Below, piece by piece: positions 42,122 to 44,663 of a stretch of DNA of 44,663 nucleotides (position 1 is its first letter; each line of letters starts with the position of its first letter). A program made the translations under genes and the position numbers. The DNA lies in the NCBI GenBank assembly GCA_018646675.1, contig JABGUH010000006.1, positions 1 through 44,663 on the forward strand, in the 5' to 3' direction. A model generated the notes under the pieces. That model ran no database searches. It was not told where the DNA came from and was given only the letters and a program-made list of their open reading frames with translations. Origin of the DNA: Bdellovibrionales bacterium. GTDB lineage: Bacteria > Bdellovibrionota > Bacteriovoracia > Bacteriovoracales > Bacteriovoracaceae.

Positions 42122-43420
42122 TTAATCCACAACACACTTCATTAGCTTATTCAAATTGCTACCGGTTGAGTTCATCAATGGGCCAAAGTGATTGTATGCC
42201 CAGCCAGAGTAGAAGTGAGGGGTGACACAGCGATCTTTGTGTGGTCGCAAGCCGCCAGATCCTCGGTTGTCGGGGTGAGTATTTCGACTACTGGTACTGT
42301 TGGTCTGGACCGTAAAAGTTTGAACCAACTTATGTATCCCACAGAAGGCATTAAAGCTTTGCAGTGAGCTTCCTAGTGCTGGTATCAGAGTATCCTTTTT
42401 TGTGCCAATTTTACAACTTGGGTATAGTTCATTCCAAGCGTTAACACATGGGCGGATATTGCCACCATAGTTAGGGGTAAATTGGAACATACCGATGTTT
42501 AGTCTACTGGCGGCATTTTGGTAGGGGTCCTCATAGAACTTTACTCCTGGTGGCTTCTGATAGCCGCTGGGGGCGTACTTATTTGCTACTTTATATGATT
42601 TTGCTTGATCAGCTGATGAGAGGGACTCTGTATAGGCCAGACAGGAGAAGAAGCGTCCCCAGAGTGCAATGAGATCATTACGCGCTACTTGGTCACCATC
42701 GCTAGATAACTCGAATAGATTATTGTGGCGGTCAGCAAACTCTTGGGCCATATCTATCGTAGAGCTACCGGGAACTTTTTTAATCGTGCTGCCGAGGGTG
42801 GAGCGAGTCACTCTACAAAGGGGATGGGAGATTAGTCCATTGACCCCGTAGGTTGAAGGATTACTTGAGAGGTTATAGTATCTGGCAATACTCTCTACTT
42901 TGCTGGGCACACTATCTAACATCCGTTCGACGAAAAAAGTGATCCTTTTAGCAAAAGTTAGTTGACCACTTAAGTCGGGTTGGCACTGGTCAACTGTTGA
43001 TTGAGCCTGATTTGCCGCAGGAGAGCGGCCAACCAAGCTGCGGGTTGCTTGGAGTGAGCCGTAGCTGCCTTTATATGCATCTACGTCTGAGCCGACGCGA
43101 TCACCAATTCTAATAAATTCTGCCTCTTCAATGTTGGGATCATCGTTGGAGATGGGAGGGGGGGCCGGAGTTGGATCGGGCTCAGGGGCGGGTGCCGGAG
43201 CTGGAACTGGAACTGGATCGGGCTCAGGCTCAGGAGCAGGAGCAGGAGCAGGAGCTGGAGCTGGAGCTGGGGTTGGAGCAGGAGCTGGGGTTGGAGTGAT
43301 TACTGGGTCTGCTGGTGCTGGTGCTGGTGCTGGGCGTCTGGACCCCCAGGCAAAGGCGTTAACTGCCAGTAAGAGTGATATCAGTGCTATAGTTGCGTGG
43401 TATGTTGTTTTGTTTGTCAT
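42122..43420 (-). CDS. Secreted protein with Pro/Ala linker and lysozyme/transglycosylase-like domain
   Basis: About 432 residues from ATG 43420 (TTG 43429 is an alternative). A signal peptide (ATIALISLLLAVNAFA) is followed by a low-complexity Ala-Pro linker with Glu-Pro and Asp-Pro stretches (about 30-90). The C-terminal part, from about 150, has six or more cysteines. Residues 256-314 contain FFSCLAYTESLSS (candidate catalytic Glu265) and LNIGMFQFTPNYGG, reminiscent of the E...GxxQ pattern of goose-type/SLT lysozymes. I therefore suggest a peptidoglycan-active enzyme, but no close family is recognised. The linker would let it reach the cell wall from an anchor or act as a spacer. Confidence 0.6.
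   Translation of the reverse strand: MTNKTTYHATIALISLLLAVNAFAWGSRRPAPAPAPADPVITPTPAPAPTPAPAPAPAPAPAPEPEPDPVPVPAPAPAPEPDPTPAPPPISNDDPNIEEAEFIRIGDRVGSDVDAYKGSYGSLQATRSLVGRSPAANQAQSTVDQCQPDLSGQLTFAKRITFFVERMLDSVPSKVESIARYYNLSSNPSTYGVNGLISHPLCRVTRSTLGSTIKKVPGSSTIDMAQEFADRHNNLFELSSDGDQVARNDLIALWGRFFSCLAYTESLSSADQAKSYKVANKYAPSGYQKPPGVKFYEDPYQNAASRLNIGMFQFTPNYGGNIRPCVNAWNELYPSCKIGTKKDTLIPALGSSLQSFNAFCGIHKLVQTFTVQTNSTSSRNTHPDNRGSGGLRPHKDRCVTPHFYSGWAYNHFGPLMNSTGSNLNKLMKCVVD
43117..43345 (-). repeat. Low-complexity (Ala-Pro) coding repeat
   Basis: A GGAGCT/GGAGCAGGAGCT-type hexamer repeat on the minus strand encodes alternating Ala-Pro with Glu-Pro and Asp-Pro segments. Such hexamer tracts are prone to length variation. 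The opposite strand is open as a Gly/Ala frame only because of it. Confidence 0.8.
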
Positions 43421-43523
43421 AGATAGCAATTCGGCATTTTTTGCCCATTATTTAATTTTTTCGTAAAATAAGTGGGTTACTCATCCGATTTAATCGGGTA
43501 TGCTGCTGCAAAATGTCCTATGT

Positions 43524-43600
43524 GCAACCGTAGCTTAGCTGGATAGAGCACCTGACTACGAATCAGGAGGTCACAGGTTCGAATCCTGTCGGTTGCGCCA
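43524..43600 (+). tRNA. tRNA-Arg (anticodon ACG)
   Basis: A 77-nt cloverleaf with acceptor GCAACCG/CGGTTGC, anticodon loop CTACGAA flanked by CCTGA and TCAGG, T-loop GGTTCGAATCC, discriminator G and encoded CCA. The A34 is normally deaminated to inosine by TadA, so it reads CGU, CGC and CGA. A 13-bp palindrome CCGATT-T-AATCGG lies at 43485-43497 upstream, in the presumed promoter. Confidence 0.97.
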
Positions 43601-43660
43601 CTTCTTAAGAAGTGGGAAGGGTCTTGCCCAAGCAACCTAAATTGAGAGGGGATCTATTCC

Positions 43661-44176
43661 ATGACAGTTGAAAGACAGAAAATTTCAGAAGATATTGTTG
43701 GTGAGGTCTGGGCCGAGTTTGATGCTATCGATAGCGAAAGTAAGGCAGAGTCTTTTTTAGAATCGTTTGCTCTCAAGCAGCCCTCGATTGTCGAGTTCCT
43801 GTCAGTTCTAACGGAGGAATTTTCTGAAGAGATGCAAGAGCTGACTCACTACATGGGATTAATAGTTTACAACTGCTATCTGCGTAGTTTTGGAGATATG
43901 CGTGAGCTATCGGCCAATGAGATAGGTAAATTATTTGAACAAGAGAATGATCGGTTAGAGAAGTTATCTGAGACTGAGGGTGATGAGAGTGAGGTTGAGG
44001 ATGATCTCTCTAACTATTCACAACCAGCCTTGATTCAGTTTATTGTGGAGACGCTTTTTGACTTGGAGAGTGAGGAGAGTGGTGATGAGGACTCTCTTGA
44101 TGATCAGGATAAAGGATACATCTTTATGTTGCTGAAAGTTGAAATAGACTGTTTAGATCGATCAATTAACAATTAG
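43661..44176 (+). CDS. Hypothetical acidic protein between two tRNA genes
   Basis: A 171-residue soluble protein with a strong excess of Glu and Asp, especially in the last third (ETEGDESEVEDDLSN, LESEESGDEDSLDDQDKG). It is predicted to be mostly helical, with no signal peptide or membrane helix. The first 90 residues form a more ordinary helical domain (VGEVWAEFDAIDSESKAE). GAGAGGGG lies upstream of the ATG at 43661. Family not recognised. It follows tRNA-Arg by about 60 bp and may be co-transcribed with it. Confidence 0.6.
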   Translation: MTVERQKISEDIVGEVWAEFDAIDSESKAESFLESFALKQPSIVEFLSVLTEEFSEEMQELTHYMGLIVYNCYLRSFGDMRELSANEIGKLFEQENDRLEKLSETEGDESEVEDDLSNYSQPALIQFIVETLFDLESEESGDEDSLDDQDKGYIFMLLKVEIDCLDRSINN

Positions 44177-44287
44177 TACGAGGCCACATCTAAGCCAGTA
44201 AAGTCATATTTTCTCGTTAGATTACACCAAAGATTTATAGACTTTTCTTCCCCTGATATGTTACTCATTGAGTCGAATAGACCTTAC

Positions 44288-44377
44288 GGAGAATTGGCCG
44301 AGTGGTTGAAGGCGCACGCTTGGAAAGCGTGTATAGGGGCAACTCTATCGTGGGTTCGAATCCCATGTTCTCCGCCA
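44288..44377 (+). tRNA. tRNA-Ser (anticodon GGA)
   Basis: A 90-nt class II tRNA with acceptor GGAGAAT/GTTCTCC, D-arm GGCCGAGTGGTTGAAGGC, anticodon loop TTGGAAA between CACGC and GCGTG, a long variable arm (TATAGGGGCAACTCTATC), T-loop GGTTCGAATCC and encoded CCA. It reads UCC and UCU. The overlapping short frames on both strands are not genes. Confidence 0.97.
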
Positions 44378-44663
44378 TCTTACTTTTTGCTCTCCAAGAT
44401 CGACGGCCAAAAGGTCTGGAGCGGAAGGCCGCAACGAATAGGTTCTTCTTCCTTCTTTGTGTAACCCACTGCACTCAACCAAATATAATCAGGCATTCAG
44501 GACTCTCAAGCGATAGTTATTGAAGTTCCTAAATCCATAACTCCTTTTAACCCAAATCCGCATCAAACTAGTTTTCACTGACATTTTCGCACATTCCCGA
44601 CAGCCCGAGGGATTACGGGAGGGCAGAGGTGCGCCTATTTTTCAAAAAATGAAAAAATCATAA
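44378..44663. other. 3' flank of tRNA-Ser without recognisable gene
   Basis: About 290 bp with no supported coding region on either strand. CGGCC (44404-44408) and GGCCG (44427-44431) could form a weak hairpin. A pyrimidine-richer stretch (44530-44640) differs in composition from the preceding coding sequence. The window ends here, so a gene or an integration site beyond cannot be excluded. Confidence 0.4.

Noticed and set aside
43131..43466. Gly/Ala-rich plus-strand frame
   Set aside because: It is the complement of the Ala-Pro linker repeat of the secreted protein.
44258..44523. Short frames on both strands around 44.3-44.5 kb
   Set aside because: They run through tRNA-Ser, whose cloverleaf is complete.
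1..44663. CRISPR arrays or prophage modules
   Set aside because: No array of spaced short direct repeats, integrase, terminase or capsid-like gene was seen. The only tandem repeats lie inside coding regions.

Overview
The window is 44.7 kb of a compact, moderate-GC chromosome from a diderm (Gram-negative) bacterium. The diderm call rests on lgt, an LptF/LptG-type permease, several signal-peptide beta-barrels ending in an aromatic residue, a MltD-type murein hydrolase and many lipoproteins. Gene content (Lon and ClpX sequence flavour, a PlsB-type acyltransferase, a cis/trans fatty acid isomerase, RodZ next to a TPR lipoprotein, several secreted proteins of unknown family) fits a Bdellovibrionota or 'deltaproteobacterial' lineage best. 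That placement is inference; no rRNA is present. No prophage, CRISPR array or rRNA operon is visible.

Layout. 1-3.7 kb: the 3' part of a divergent HD-GYP gene that begins with a 39-bp tandem repeat, a DUF486 membrane protein, an unknown gene overlapping lgt, and a small secreted protein. 3.9-14.6 kb: an envelope-rich accessory region with a MltD-like lipoprotein, an unknown protein coupled to an outer-membrane barrel, a second barrel co-transcribed with a FliF/FliG-like chimera, a glycine-rich repeat lipoprotein with a good sigma70 promoter, and Cti. 14.6-16.6 kb: an AGCS symporter and a DedA protein. 16.8-21.6 kb: the proteolysis block clpP-clpX-lon. 21.7-22.6 kb: tRNA-Val and a RAYT (REP-associated transposase) bracketed by inverted copies of a palindrome. 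22.6-29.7 kb: a large Rossmann-fold protein, pepA-trmL, lptF/G, and a TPR lipoprotein plus RodZ-like pair. 29.8-36 kb: a TrkH/KtrA potassium uptake pair, a HAMP-PAS membrane protein, and lepA with an unknown partner. 36-40.7 kb: divergent pyrB and a CBS-less IMPDH/GMPR separated by a perfect 37-bp inverted repeat, then plsB and folE. 40.7-44.7 kb: infC (ATT start)-rpmI-rplT, a secreted lysozyme-like protein with a Pro/Ala linker, tRNA-Arg, an acidic unknown and tRNA-Ser.

The most unusual object is the 8.3-10.2 kb gene. It encodes a secretion signal, a FliF ring-building-motif-like periplasmic domain, one membrane helix, and a cytoplasmic part resembling FliG middle and C-terminal domains. It overlaps an outer-membrane-barrel gene and has no flagellar genes around it. 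This could be the core of a non-flagellar ring or rotor-like envelope machine. Other structures worth attention are the 78-nt perfect hairpin between pyrB and the IMPDH-like gene, the RAYT/palindrome unit beside tRNA-Val, and a homogenised 96-bp repeat array in the glycine-rich lipoprotein.

Genes are tightly packed. Several convergent pairs meet within 0-18 bp with no room for a classical terminator, and many genes overlap their neighbours by a few bases, which suggests translational coupling.
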